From assembly GCA_025936825.1 (NCBI GenBank), contig JAICSO010000001.1, forward strand, positions 496,001 through 560,000: a stretch of 64,000 nt of DNA. Reading direction: 5' to 3'. Shown here piece by piece: positions 45,815-54,875 of the stretch. A program made the translations under genes and the position numbers. Numbering within the stretch: position 1 is the stretch's first letter; each line of letters starts with the position of its first letter. The notes beneath the pieces were generated by a model. The model worked only from the letters and a program-made list of their open reading frames with translations. It was not told the origin of the DNA and made no database searches. Source of the DNA: Terriglobales bacterium (lineage in GTDB: Bacteria > Acidobacteriota > Terriglobia > Terriglobales > Acidobacteriaceae).

Positions 45815-46453
45815 CTAAATGCTCGCGCTTCCATTCTTCGCGTACACCCCGCACAGAAAGATGTCACTGATTTCCTTCGCGAGCAGGCGCGGCGGACTGT
45901 CTACCTTGGGGTTGTACCAGGTATGCAAGCAGTTCATCGCGCCAAACAGCGCCATGGCGATGCTGCGCGACTTGAAGTGCAATCCTTTCGCACACCTCAA
46001 TTCCTCCAGCAGTTCAGTGCAACGTCGATAATAATCGCGCTTGATGGCGGCGATCTCTGAGCCCATGTTGCCAGTCAATACGTCATCTTCCTGAGCCAGG
46101 ACCTTCATGGCTTTTTGCTTTGCGAGAAAAAACGTGATGTGGTTCTCGATGAAGAGTCGAACGCGCTGCTCAGGATCAGTAGTGGCTGGAAGTTTTTGGT
46201 CGAGCAGTTCAGTTACTCGCTCAAACAGCTCTTTCTCGATCAGATATAGCAAACGCTCCTTGGAATCGAAGTAGTAGTAAAGCCCCGCGAGTGACATAGC
46301 GCAGGCTCGTGAGAGATCACGCATGGAGGCACGCTCGTAGCCTTTGTCGCAAAAAATGTTCGTCGCGTGCTCGAGGATTCGCGCGAGCCGACGATCGAAG
46401 CGAGACCGTCTGCGCGTTTGGCCGAGGACCGCGGTGGTTGCGGCAACACCCAT
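45815..46453 (-). CDS. TetR-family transcriptional regulator
   Basis: A 212-residue TetR protein. The N-terminal HTH is clear (RLARILEHATNIFCDKGYERASMRDLSRACAMSLAGLYYYFDSKERLLYLI), and the C-terminal ligand domain has the length and helical pattern of acyl-CoA-responsive members. It converges on the thiolase, so its targets may be the thiolase/ligase set; no perfect palindrome is adjacent to its own start. Confidence 0.88.
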   Translation of the reverse strand: MGVAATTAVLGQTRRRSRFDRRLARILEHATNIFCDKGYERASMRDLSRACAMSLAGLYYYFDSKERLLYLIEKELFERVTELLDQKLPATTDPEQRVRLFIENHITFFLAKQKAMKVLAQEDDVLTGNMGSEIAAIKRDYYRRCTELLEELRCAKGLHFKSRSIAMALFGAMNCLHTWYNPKVDSPPRLLAKEISDIFLCGVYAKNGSASI

Positions 46454-46530
46454 GGGAGCTCTTCACGCGTCTATCAGCTAAAACTCAACAAGCACGTGCA
46501 GCGCCAACCAACATCTTCCGCAGTGCTGAG

Positions 46531-46965
46531 TCACTTGGCCTGCAGCGACTCCAGATAATGTGTCAGGTTGGCAACACGCTGCTGCAACTCTGCCGGATGG
46601 CCCTGGCTCATCTTCCAAAACACCGGTCCCCACACAGGCATATCGCGATTGCCGTGAGCAGTCACCGTGGCCTCGCCGCGCAGAATGCTCATCACACGAT
46701 CTGCGGGAAATTTGCCAAAGTTATTTTTTGCCAAAGCCGTGAGGTCCGCAGGCTTGCTGTTAAGCGCGGTCGCAGCGGGGCCGCTCCCCTTGGCGTCAGT
46801 GCCGTGGCACGATGCACAGTAAGCAACAAACATCTCCTTGCCGGACGCGGCCGACGTCCGCGGCGCTGAGGTGTGCTTAATTTCCGGTTTGGCCTGCTGC
46901 GCGTGAAGAGCCAAGGTCGCAGCCGTACTCATCAGAACGAGCCCAAATACGCGATAGAAAGACAT
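46531..46965 (-). CDS. Small exported c-type cytochrome
   Basis: A 144-residue monohaem cytochrome c. Signal peptide to about residue 22 (LALHAQQ), haem motif CASCH at residues 50-54, and a likely Met ligand in NRDMPVWGPVF. AAGGAGA precedes the ATG. It lies downstream of the TonB receptor on the same strand (90-base gap). It might be an electron acceptor for an exported dehydrogenase such as the PQQ enzyme encoded 5 kb away, but there is no direct evidence. Confidence 0.88.
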   Translation of the reverse strand: MSFYRVFGLVLMSTAATLALHAQQAKPEIKHTSAPRTSAASGKEMFVAYCASCHGTDAKGSGPAATALNSKPADLTALAKNNFGKFPADRVMSILRGEATVTAHGNRDMPVWGPVFWKMSQGHPAELQQRVANLTHYLESLQAK

Positions 46966-47054
46966 TCATGTCTCCTTTCGGGCAGCCGTGCCCTTCCACG
47001 TAAAAAGACCAGCCAGCGTCGCAATATCCGAAGATTGGCGAGGCAGGCTGCCGA

Positions 47055-50000
47055 TTAGAAAATGAACTTCGCAGCAAACTGGAATTGCCGGGGGTTGAGC
47101 ATAGTTCGCGGCGTCCCAAAGTTCGCTAGCGGGAAGTTCGGCACCGAAACTGGGATGAGACCCTTGCTTAGCCATGCCACCGGATTGCCTGCCGCCTGCT
47201 GGTTAGCGCAGGAAACCGAAGCGGACTGGGTTTGAATCGCGAGCGTGGTGGCGTCGTTGTAGTGGCGCGGCACAGCCCCGCAAAAAGCCGGAGATCCATA
47301 GATCGAGCTGACTTCGTCGATGTTCTGGCGATTGAGAAGATTGAATGCGTCGACACTGAGGTTCAGCTTCAAACGCTCGACGATCTGAATCTGCCGAGAC
47401 AGGCGCAGGTCCCAAGCATAAAAGGGGTCGCCGATATAGGTGTTGCGACGAACCGTGGTTTCGCAATTCGAGACGTTCGTGCATGTGCCGCCGAGCCCTC
47501 CAACGCGATCCGTGCTCAGGCCTGCGACGTCTCCGAAGACGTTCTGTCCTACAAATAGCGTGAACGGGCGGCCAGTCTGCGCTGTAATGATGCTGCTGAA
47601 CTGGAAATTTTTCAATAATCCGTGATCAGGGCCGTTCGCAGTGAAGTTTACAACCAGGTGGTGCCGCAGGTCCTGGTTCGAGTTTGCACGTTCCGCCGCA
47701 TAGTTGAACTGGTTTGGCGGCAGATTGATGAACGTAGTGAAGTTGCCATTGTCGATGGTATGCGAGTAGGTGTAATTGGCGGTGAGATTGAAAAACCTAC
47801 CAATTCGCTCGATACCCGTGATAGTCAACCCGTGATAAATCGCATTCGCAACATCGTTGTTGTAGTCGAGGAGGCCGCCGCTGAGAGTCGCAGACCCGGC
47901 GACGTTAGGATCAGGAACTCCGAATTCCAATCCGCTGGGATTCACAGGCAGAAGGGGATTGGGCGGCGGGAACGCCGGTGGGATTGGGCTGGCTGGTCCG
48001 AGATAGCTAAAGAACGGACCCAAGCCGAAGGGCCCCAGAATGGGCGTTCCGTTGCATGGCGTAAGCGATCCGTCGGGATTGAGAATTCCCTGCGCATCCG
48101 CTGGATTCGAAGACTTGGTTGTGCCGTAGGGGCACGGGATGTTGATGTTGTTGCCGCGAACAAGTTTGTGAGCCTGGACCATCAGGTAGCCGACGTTAAG
48201 CGTGAATCCGTGACCGAACTCGTGATCGATTTCAAAGCTCGCCTGTTCGGCGTACGGCAAACGCCCGTTACGCTGAATGCCACCTGCTCCTACGCCGCAA
48301 GCACCGGCGGGCGGCGCGCCGACTGCGGGAGTGAAGCACGGTCCGGTGAGAGTAACCGGGGGATAGGGTTGATTGGCGAGAACGCCTAAACTCTGAAGCT
48401 CAACCACGGAGATTCCATTTGGTTCCGCAGCGCACACTGACGCCGGGAAGGCGACGCACGGGACCGCGGGAGTGCCCGGGAATCCTGGGAGAGCTGAGAG
48501 TTGCCAGCCACCATTGGCCGCCTGGTTCTGAATCATAGGGACCTTGACTGGAGTGAGGCCGTAAGTGGCACAACCAGGATCCGCGCCAGGGGGATTGCAG
48601 AAATAGCCGGGAAGGGCTTTTTGGTTGCCGGTAGTGAAAAAGAACGTGAGATTGTTGCGATCGAAAAACATTCCGTAGCCGCTGCGAATTACCGTTCTGT
48701 TGTTCGGAGACCAGGCAAAGCCAACACGTGGCTGGAAAGCGCGGTAGTCGGCATTGACGGTATTGCCGAGTCCGGTTTCAAAATCCCAACGCATGCCGTA
48801 GTTGATTGTGAGCGAAGGCCGTATCTTCCATTGATCTTGTGCGAAAAATCCCCAATAGCCGTGGTTCAGCGTGTAAGCGTAGTTGTTGTACTGATCGGTG
48901 GGAAAGGCATTCGGCCACCCGCTGCCGAAGCCGCCGCCGGTTGGAGGAGCCGGAGTGTAGCCGTTGGTAAATCCGCTCCGAGGAAGCGCAGTGCCCCAGT
49001 AAATAAACGCGATGCCATCGTTCTCTGGCGCGAGGGGGCAGTTCTGCGGAATAGAGCCTTCAGTGCCCGTGGTCAGCAGGTTAACGACGTTGGCCATGCG
49101 GAAGACGCAGTCGAGATTCGGAAACAGAATGCGTTCCGGCGTGAAGCCGGGGTAGTTGTTCTGGCTCCAAACGTAATTGGTGTCGAATCCAAACTTCGCC
49201 GCGTGATTCCCCTTAATCCAGTCGACGGAGTCCGAGAACTGCATACGGCTCTCGTAGATGGCATCGTAAGTTCCAAAATTGTGGCCGAACTCGAGGTCGT
49301 TAACGACGCTGAGGTCAGGCTCTCCGGTGGCGCCGGGGAAATTGTAGTGGCGCCGCGACCACTGAACCAGGGCGCTGTTTACCACGTTAGGCTTTAGAAG
49401 GCTGCTCAGTGTGCCTACAAGCGCCTGATCGCGGATGAACAGGTTGCGCCCGCCGCTGGGGGTACCTGTACCGCCACCGTCTTCGGTGTTGCCGACGAGT
49501 TCCCCGAGATCGCGGGCGTCTTCGACGATGTAGCGGAGCGCCAGCCGATTGTTGGTGGTCAGCTGATGATCGAGGCGGGCAAATCCGTAATCGTTGTGAA
49601 CTGTCTTGTTAGAAGAAAACAGGTAGGTCAGCGGTGAGGCCGTACACTGCGCCGGCTTGAGAAAACATCCTTCGGGCGATAGGCCCATGTATGCCTTGGC
49701 CTGATCAATCGCGGCAATGTTGTTGACCAGATCGGGAGCGAAGGTCGGCGATTCCGCGCGCCGCTGGCCTTCGTAGTTCATGAAGAAGAATGTGCGGTCC
49801 TTGCGCAGAGGCCCAGACAATGAACCGCCGAACTGGTTTTGCCGCAAGGTGTCGGGAATGGGGCGCGGCTGCAAAAGCGTACGCGAGTTCAAGCTGCTGT
49901 TCTGGAAGTAGTCGTACAAAGAGCCGTGCAGGCTGTTGGTACCACTTCGCGTGACGACGTTGACGATCCCGCCCAGCGCACGACCGTATTCGGATCCGAA

Positions 50001-50690
50001 ACTGTTATTGACGACGCGAAATTCCTGCACTGAGTCCTGAGGAGGGGTAGCGCGTTGCACGCCGCTGATGGTGTTGACGAAGTCAGCGCCATCGACCGCG
50101 ATCTCGTTGCTGAAAGAGCGCATGCCGCCAAAGGAAATCTGCGTGACTTCAAATTCGGTGAAAGTAGTGCCGAGCGCAGTGCGGCTCGTCGCAACACCGG
50201 GCGTAAGCAGGGCGAAATCGGTGAAGCGCCGGTTCACCGTCGGTAAGTCAGCGATCTGCTGGGTGTCGATGACTTGGCTGATTTCGGTTCGCGTAGTTTC
50301 GACCGGGGGAACTTCGGTGGTGACGGTGATGACTTCGCCGACAGACGCAACCTTCAGCGTCACATTGACTGAGGCAGACTGGCCGACCAAAAGTGAGAGA
50401 CCGGTTTGCTGATATTTTGCGAAACCGCTGGAAGAGACGGTCAGGTCGTAACGTCCCGGGGGAACGCTGGGCAATGCATAGAAGCCAGCTTCATTGGTGG
50501 TTGCCGTGAATGACTGGTTAGTGTCGACCGAGCGCAATACAATCTGGGCTTTGGCGACGGCCCGACCGCCGGTATCGAGCACAGTCCCATTCAACTGAGC
50601 GGTGCTCAAACTTGCCTGGGAGAAAGCAGCTGTCGCAAGGACAACGGTGACGAGCAAAGCCAGAGCGGCTCGGGAGCAGCACGTTCTCAT
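47055..50690 (-). CDS. TonB-dependent receptor with carboxypeptidase-regulatory domain (Oar-like)
   Basis: A 1211-residue outer-membrane receptor. Signal peptide MRTCCSRAALALLVTVVLATAAFS, carboxypeptidase-regulatory-like domain (QLNGTVLDTGGRAVAKAQIVLR, GFYALPSVPPGRYDLTVSSSGF), plug (VIDTQQIADLPTVNRRFTDFALLTPG, VVTRSGTNSLHGSLYDYFQNS), then the barrel ending in the aromatic AKFIF. It is only distantly like the receptor at 32057, so the ligands probably differ. ATG 50690 was chosen over the longer 50735 frame because AAGGGGAT precedes it and the signal peptide begins there. Its position beside the aromatic locus makes uptake of lignin-derived material possible, by inference. Confidence 0.92.
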   Translation of the reverse strand: MRTCCSRAALALLVTVVLATAAFSQASLSTAQLNGTVLDTGGRAVAKAQIVLRSVDTNQSFTATTNEAGFYALPSVPPGRYDLTVSSSGFAKYQQTGLSLLVGQSASVNVTLKVASVGEVITVTTEVPPVETTRTEISQVIDTQQIADLPTVNRRFTDFALLTPGVATSRTALGTTFTEFEVTQISFGGMRSFSNEIAVDGADFVNTISGVQRATPPQDSVQEFRVVNNSFGSEYGRALGGIVNVVTRSGTNSLHGSLYDYFQNSSLNSRTLLQPRPIPDTLRQNQFGGSLSGPLRKDRTFFFMNYEGQRRAESPTFAPDLVNNIAAIDQAKAYMGLSPEGCFLKPAQCTASPLTYLFSSNKTVHNDYGFARLDHQLTTNNRLALRYIVEDARDLGELVGNTEDGGGTGTPSGGRNLFIRDQALVGTLSSLLKPNVVNSALVQWSRRHYNFPGATGEPDLSVVNDLEFGHNFGTYDAIYESRMQFSDSVDWIKGNHAAKFGFDTNYVWSQNNYPGFTPERILFPNLDCVFRMANVVNLLTTGTEGSIPQNCPLAPENDGIAFIYWGTALPRSGFTNGYTPAPPTGGGFGSGWPNAFPTDQYNNYAYTLNHGYWGFFAQDQWKIRPSLTINYGMRWDFETGLGNTVNADYRAFQPRVGFAWSPNNRTVIRSGYGMFFDRNNLTFFFTTGNQKALPGYFCNPPGADPGCATYGLTPVKVPMIQNQAANGGWQLSALPGFPGTPAVPCVAFPASVCAAEPNGISVVELQSLGVLANQPYPPVTLTGPCFTPAVGAPPAGACGVGAGGIQRNGRLPYAEQASFEIDHEFGHGFTLNVGYLMVQAHKLVRGNNINIPCPYGTTKSSNPADAQGILNPDGSLTPCNGTPILGPFGLGPFFSYLGPASPIPPAFPPPNPLLPVNPSGLEFGVPDPNVAGSATLSGGLLDYNNDVANAIYHGLTITGIERIGRFFNLTANYTYSHTIDNGNFTTFINLPPNQFNYAAERANSNQDLRHHLVVNFTANGPDHGLLKNFQFSSIITAQTGRPFTLFVGQNVFGDVAGLSTDRVGGLGGTCTNVSNCETTVRRNTYIGDPFYAWDLRLSRQIQIVERLKLNLSVDAFNLLNRQNIDEVSSIYGSPAFCGAVPRHYNDATTLAIQTQSASVSCANQQAAGNPVAWLSKGLIPVSVPNFPLANFGTPRTMLNPRQFQFAAKFIF

Positions 50691-50837
50691 AAGATCCCCT
50701 TTGGAGCGAACGTTACGACGAGGTACGCGACCCAAAACGACCGAGAAACTTGTAAGAGTGCTTTATGACTTGGGAAGCAAAATCAAACAACTTTCAGTTC
50801 AGCCACGATGGATACAAAATACGAACGGAGGGTAATC

Positions 50838-50849
50838 GAACGTCCGTTC
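50838..50849. promoter_or_regulatory. GAACG-TC-CGTTC palindrome upstream of the second TonB receptor
   Basis: Perfect 5-base arms with a 2-base centre, about 150 bases upstream of the receptor start. A second inverted repeat CGTATG-TCG-CATACG follows at 50860-50874 and an ACGTACGT palindrome at 50901-50908. The form suits a TetR-type dimer, but the cognate regulator is unknown. Confidence 0.4.
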
Positions 50850-50964
50850 TAATTATTTGCGTATGTCGCATACGTTGGAAATCGAAGTCAAGATAAAAAA
50901 ACGTACGTCGACAACCGACACTTAAACAAACACTTAGATCGCCACTACGGTTCCGCGAAGGTAA

Positions 50965-52074
50965 CTACGTCCCGGTGCGTTTCATGGCTGCCGCGCTGCC
51001 CCAAACCTCGCGCGCGGTGTCGGCGACCAGCCGAAGCTTGGCTTCTTCGTCGTGAACGTTAACCAAGTTTCCTTCCAGCGTCGAGGCGAAACCGCATTGT
51101 GGGCTGAGCGCCAGGCGATCAAGAGAAATAAACTTGCTTGCCTGCTCAATGCGCTGCTTCAGTTCCTGCTTAGATTCGAGCGTCGCCTTTTTCGAGCTGA
51201 CCAGGCCAAGGACGACGGTCCGATCTTCGGGAACCTGGCGCAGAGGCTCAAACCCTCCGGAACGCTCATCATCGTATTCGAGCAGGAAGCGCTGGAAGCG
51301 CGTCTTCTGAAAGACCTTTGTGATCGGGCCGTAGTCTCCGGCTGCGTAAAACCTACTCTGATTGTTGCCGCGGCAGAGGTGGAGACCGAAAGTGATACCG
51401 GGATGGTCACCAATCACGGCGTTGTCCATCTCGGTGGAGAGATCGAGCAGGCGGTCGGGATCGTTGCCGCGCTGGCGATATCCTTCGCGGAGTTCCGGGT
51501 CGAGCAAGGCCGCGTACTGCGGCGAGTCGATTTGAACATAGGTGCAGCCGAGGCGGATGAGTTCCGCAACTTCGTCGCGCAGGATGTCGACAAGGTCTGC
51601 CAGGTAGCCGTCGATCTTGGGGTAGGCACCCGCGGATTTCTCTTTGTCGTAATAGGCGGCAGCTTGCTGCGCGCTGATCATCGTCGTCTTTGCCTGGCGC
51701 GATGTGCGAGCGCGTACGTAAGTGAATTCCTCGGCACACAAGGGACGCTTGCGCCGAAGCTTCGAGATCACAACCGGGCGCTTGAGCACGAGTTGCTCAC
51801 CCTGTTCGTTGCGGAAGGGGATCGCCCAGCCTCCGGTCTTGTCAAAGCCTTCCACGGCATCGATGAGGTGCCCATAGAAGGCATAGCGGCGCATTTCGCC
51901 GTCGGTGATCACGTCCAGGCCAGCGCGCTCCTGCAGGGCAATGGCTTCGTCGACGGCGCGGTCTTCTATGTGCTTGAAGTCAACTTCGCTCATCTGACCC
52001 GCTTCATGCTTCTCGCGCGCATGCTTCAGATAATCGGGACGCAAAAGACTTCCGACAACATCACTTCTGAACAC
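50965..52074 (-). CDS. MetE-like (cobalamin-independent) methyltransferase
   Basis: A 369-residue protein matching only the C-terminal catalytic half of MetE. The zinc ligands are visible: His and Cys in GLHLCRGN (about H232, C234) and a second Cys in LSPQCGFAST near residue 331; EITFGDGE-like VITDGEMRR marks the substrate end. Stand-alone proteins of this group include methionine synthases using methyl-THF and the epoxyalkane:coenzyme M transferases. Starts with GTG after AGGAGGTACCC, 15 bases downstream of the PQQ dehydrogenase gene, at the end of the pcaHG-led operon. With LigM-like and MetF-like proteins nearby it may consume methyl-THF released during O-demethylation. Confidence 0.82.
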   Translation of the reverse strand: MFRSDVVGSLLRPDYLKHAREKHEAGQMSEVDFKHIEDRAVDEAIALQERAGLDVITDGEMRRYAFYGHLIDAVEGFDKTGGWAIPFRNEQGEQLVLKRPVVISKLRRKRPLCAEEFTYVRARTSRQAKTTMISAQQAAAYYDKEKSAGAYPKIDGYLADLVDILRDEVAELIRLGCTYVQIDSPQYAALLDPELREGYRQRGNDPDRLLDLSTEMDNAVIGDHPGITFGLHLCRGNNQSRFYAAGDYGPITKVFQKTRFQRFLLEYDDERSGGFEPLRQVPEDRTVVLGLVSSKKATLESKQELKQRIEQASKFISLDRLALSPQCGFASTLEGNLVNVHDEEAKLRLVADTAREVWGSAAAMKRTGT

Positions 52075-52089
52075 GGGTACCTCCTGAAA

Positions 52090-54219
52090 TTACTTTTTGC
52101 TGCTCGCTTGGGTTGCCGATTCCTTCGATTGATTGGCGCGAAAAATGACGTAGCTGCGGACCGACTTGACGTCGTCAGCGCTCAATTCTCTTGCAAAGGA
52201 CACCATGCCCTCCTTGCGGAGAAGGCCGCCGAGCACGATGGACGAGAAAAGCTGATCTGTCGAGAGCGCGCTCGAATAGCGTAGGTCAGGGATGACGCCA
52301 CCGCTGACGGCGACGTCTCCGTGACAGGTCGAGCAGAAGCGCTGGTAAGTCGCTTCGCCGTGCTTGATGTCCTCGGTGGTCGCGGTGGATGCAGGTGGGC
52401 GCAGCACCGGTGCTTCAATCTCAGGCAGAACTGGCAGGGCCGCTTTACCGTTGAGTTTGTACACTAACATGCGGCTGATGTTACGAACGCGTCCTGATTT
52501 GAACGAAACTTCGCCGGTAGCCAGCGGAAACACGCCGCCCCACCCTGCGAGCACGGCGACGTACTGCTCGCCGTTCACGGTGTAGGTCACGGGGCCGGCC
52601 ATCACCCCGGTTTGCGCGGGCGCGGACCAGAGTTTCTCCCCAGTAGAGGCGCGATAGGCTTCGAAATTTCCGGATGCGGTGCCTTCGAAAACGAGATTTC
52701 CCGCAGTGGACAGAACCCCGCCATTCCACGGGCCGGGGCGATCAATCGCCCAAACCTGCTTCTGTTGAATCGGGTCCCAAGCGACGAGTTTGCCTTTAAT
52801 TGAATCAAGAATCGATTTTTTCACTTTGGGATCTTGTGGCATTCCTGCAGCGACGACATCGACGCCGAAATTACCCGCAAGATTCCTGGCCTCAAAATTT
52901 TCCTCGGCCTTGTATGCGAAGCCCGAGTCGTTCACGGGAATGTATGCCAGTCCGGTGAGCGGACTGTATGACATCGGATGCCAACTGTGCGCGCCAAGCG
53001 GGCCGGGGACAACCACCTGGGGATCGGCGCCTGCATATCGAGCGGCGGCGGCTTCGATGGGGCGCCCAGTTTTCATGTCGATATCGGTTGCCCAATTGAC
53101 GAAGGTGTAGGGCTTCGCGGAAATCAACCCCCCTGTAGCGCGATCGAGCACGTAGAAGAAACCGTTCTTCGGCGCCTGCATCAAGACCTTACGGGTACGA
53201 CCGTCGATCTTCAAGTCGGCAAGGATCATGTCTTCGTCAGAATCGAAATCCCATTCGTCGTCGGGGTTCTGCTGGTAATGCCAGACGTATTCGCCGGTGG
53301 AGAGTTTGAGCGCGACGATGGAGCAGGTGAAGAGATTGTCGCCGCCTTCCGGGCTTCGATACTTTTCGGACCACGTGGTGCCGTTGCCAGTGCCAATGTA
53401 GAGCAGGTCGAGATCGGGATCGTAGGCGAGCGCGTTCCATACGGTGCCGCCGCCGCCCAGAGTCCACCATTTGCCGCTCCAGGTTTTTGCGGCTTTGGCC
53501 ATCGCTGGACTTTCGAAAGGCTTCGAGGGATCCGCGGGGACTGTGTAAAAGCGCCAAATTAATTTGCCGGTGGCGGCATCATAAGCGGAGACGTAGCCGC
53601 GCACCCCGAACTCTGCGCCGCCATTGCCGATGATCACTTTGCCTTGCGCGACGCGCGGCGCACCCGTGATCGTGTAGCGCGAGTTGCCATCGATGGTGAG
53701 AGTTTGCCAAATCTTCTTGCCGGTCGCGGCATCCAGCGCGATGAGGCGGCCGTCCAGCGTGCCGAAAAAGATATTGCCGTCCCAAGCAGCGACGCCGCGA
53801 TTGACCACGTCGCAGCAGGCGTTAATCGCCCATTCGCCCGGCACCTGTGGATCGTAGGCCCAGAGGAGCTTGCCAGTGGCGGCGTTCAGCGCGAAAACTT
53901 TGCTCCACGCACTGGTGAAATACATCACGCCGTCGATGACGAGCGGTGTAGCCTCTTGGCCACGGTGAGTATCGAGGTCGTAATACCAGGCGAGCTTCAG
54001 GCGAGAAACGTTCTGATCGTCGATCAGGTTCAGTGGGCTGAAGTGCTGCTCGCTGTAGGTGCGGCCGTAACTCATCCAATTGCCGGGTTCCTGGTCGGCG
54101 CTTGCCATGCGGGATGCGTTGACCGCGGCAGGCGTGGAGGACCCCGCGGCAGTCTTCTCTCGAATCGCGAGGAGTAGCGCGACTAACGCGAGAGTTGCAA
54201 AATGTAAAAACCCCTTCAT
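52090..54219 (-). CDS. PQQ-dependent alcohol dehydrogenase (quinohaemoprotein), Asp-x-Asp type
   Basis: A 709-residue periplasmic quinohaemoprotein. Signal peptide from MKGFLHFATLALVALLLA; eight-bladed PQQ propeller with several AxDxxTGK repeats (LNAATGKLLW, LDAATGKKIW, YDAATGKLIW); vicinal Cys disulfide NACCD (C135-C136); metal ligands Glu in GGAEFG (about E203), Asn in GTGNGTTW (about N279) and Asp in DEWDFD (D324). A second Asp two residues later (D326) is the signature of lanthanide-dependent enzymes. The C-terminal domain has a haem c site CSTCH. It oxidises an alcohol (possibly aromatic) in the periplasm. The frame is open to a TTG at 54249, but the ATG at 54219 is preferred. Confidence 0.88.
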   Translation of the reverse strand: MKGFLHFATLALVALLLAIREKTAAGSSTPAAVNASRMASADQEPGNWMSYGRTYSEQHFSPLNLIDDQNVSRLKLAWYYDLDTHRGQEATPLVIDGVMYFTSAWSKVFALNAATGKLLWAYDPQVPGEWAINACCDVVNRGVAAWDGNIFFGTLDGRLIALDAATGKKIWQTLTIDGNSRYTITGAPRVAQGKVIIGNGGAEFGVRGYVSAYDAATGKLIWRFYTVPADPSKPFESPAMAKAAKTWSGKWWTLGGGGTVWNALAYDPDLDLLYIGTGNGTTWSEKYRSPEGGDNLFTCSIVALKLSTGEYVWHYQQNPDDEWDFDSDEDMILADLKIDGRTRKVLMQAPKNGFFYVLDRATGGLISAKPYTFVNWATDIDMKTGRPIEAAAARYAGADPQVVVPGPLGAHSWHPMSYSPLTGLAYIPVNDSGFAYKAEENFEARNLAGNFGVDVVAAGMPQDPKVKKSILDSIKGKLVAWDPIQQKQVWAIDRPGPWNGGVLSTAGNLVFEGTASGNFEAYRASTGEKLWSAPAQTGVMAGPVTYTVNGEQYVAVLAGWGGVFPLATGEVSFKSGRVRNISRMLVYKLNGKAALPVLPEIEAPVLRPPASTATTEDIKHGEATYQRFCSTCHGDVAVSGGVIPDLRYSSALSTDQLFSSIVLGGLLRKEGMVSFARELSADDVKSVRSYVIFRANQSKESATQASSKK

Positions 54220-54296
54220 GTACGGGGGACTCCTGAGTCGCGAGTTCAATCTGCTTGCGAGTTGTTTGAGCTACTTGAACGCGAGCCAACGACACA

Positions 54297-54875
54297 CTAA
54301 ACGTCGAAGAACACAGTTTCCTGATCTCCTCGCAAATGAATGTCGAACCACCAGGACCCTGGGTGCTTGGGATCGGCACGGGCCATCAGAGTATCGCGTC
54401 GATCGGCAGGCACGAGCGCCAGCACGGGATCGCTGTCATTTGCGGGATCTCCGGCAAAATAAATGCGCGTATGAAGTTGCAGCAGGATTCCGCGTGCAAA
54501 GATCGCCACATTCAGGTGCGGAGCCTGCGACGAATTGTCCGGCGCGGGAACATTTCCGGGGCGAATGGTTTCGAATTCACACGCACCGCTTTCGTCCGTA
54601 GCGGCCCGGCCAAATCCATAAAAGCGTGAATCGGTTTCGGATGCGCGAACATCGTCGGGATGGTTGTAGTGGCCATTCGCATCCGCTTGCCAGATCTCGA
54701 TCATGGCATCGTGCAGCGGCGCCCCTTCCACGTCCACAACGCGACACTTCAGCCGCACACGCTCGCCGAGTATGCCAGGTGCTGCGATCTGCGTGATCGA
54801 ATGCGTATTGGTGAGACCGATGTGAAGATACGGTCCCGCGGTCTGCGAAGGTGTAGGCACGTGTTCCATGGTCAT
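54297..54875 (-). CDS. pcaG: Protocatechuate 3,4-dioxygenase alpha subunit
   Basis: A 192-residue alpha subunit of the intradiol dioxygenase. Start MTMEHVPTPSQTAGPYLHIGL, the segment DAMIEIWQADANGHYNHP and the APHLNVAIFARGILLQLHTRIYF block are typical of PcaG. It has no iron of its own: the ligand Tyr and His pairs of the beta chain are replaced (NVAIFARG). The ATG overlaps the pcaH stop by one base (TGATG), so the two subunits are co-translated. The product ring-opens protocatechuate to beta-carboxy-cis,cis-muconate. Confidence 0.92.
   Translation of the reverse strand: MTMEHVPTPSQTAGPYLHIGLTNTHSITQIAAPGILGERVRLKCRVVDVEGAPLHDAMIEIWQADANGHYNHPDDVRASETDSRFYGFGRAATDESGACEFETIRPGNVPAPDNSSQAPHLNVAIFARGILLQLHTRIYFAGDPANDSDPVLALVPADRRDTLMARADPKHPGSWWFDIHLRGDQETVFFDV

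Noticed and set aside
47622-49397. Two long + strand frames (255 and 298 codons)
   Set aside because: Antisense shadows of the TonB receptor gene at 47055-50690, with composition expected of reverse-complemented high-GC code.
50821-50849. Longer inverted repeat GAACGGA ... TCCGTTC
   Set aside because: Overlaps the tighter GAACG-TC-CGTTC palindrome; the wide 14-base spacing makes it less convincing as a separate site.
51052-52284. Long 410-codon frame on the + strand
   Set aside because: It runs antisense to the MetE-like gene, which has clear zinc-site motifs and a strong Shine-Dalgarno; the antisense protein has no recognisable domain.
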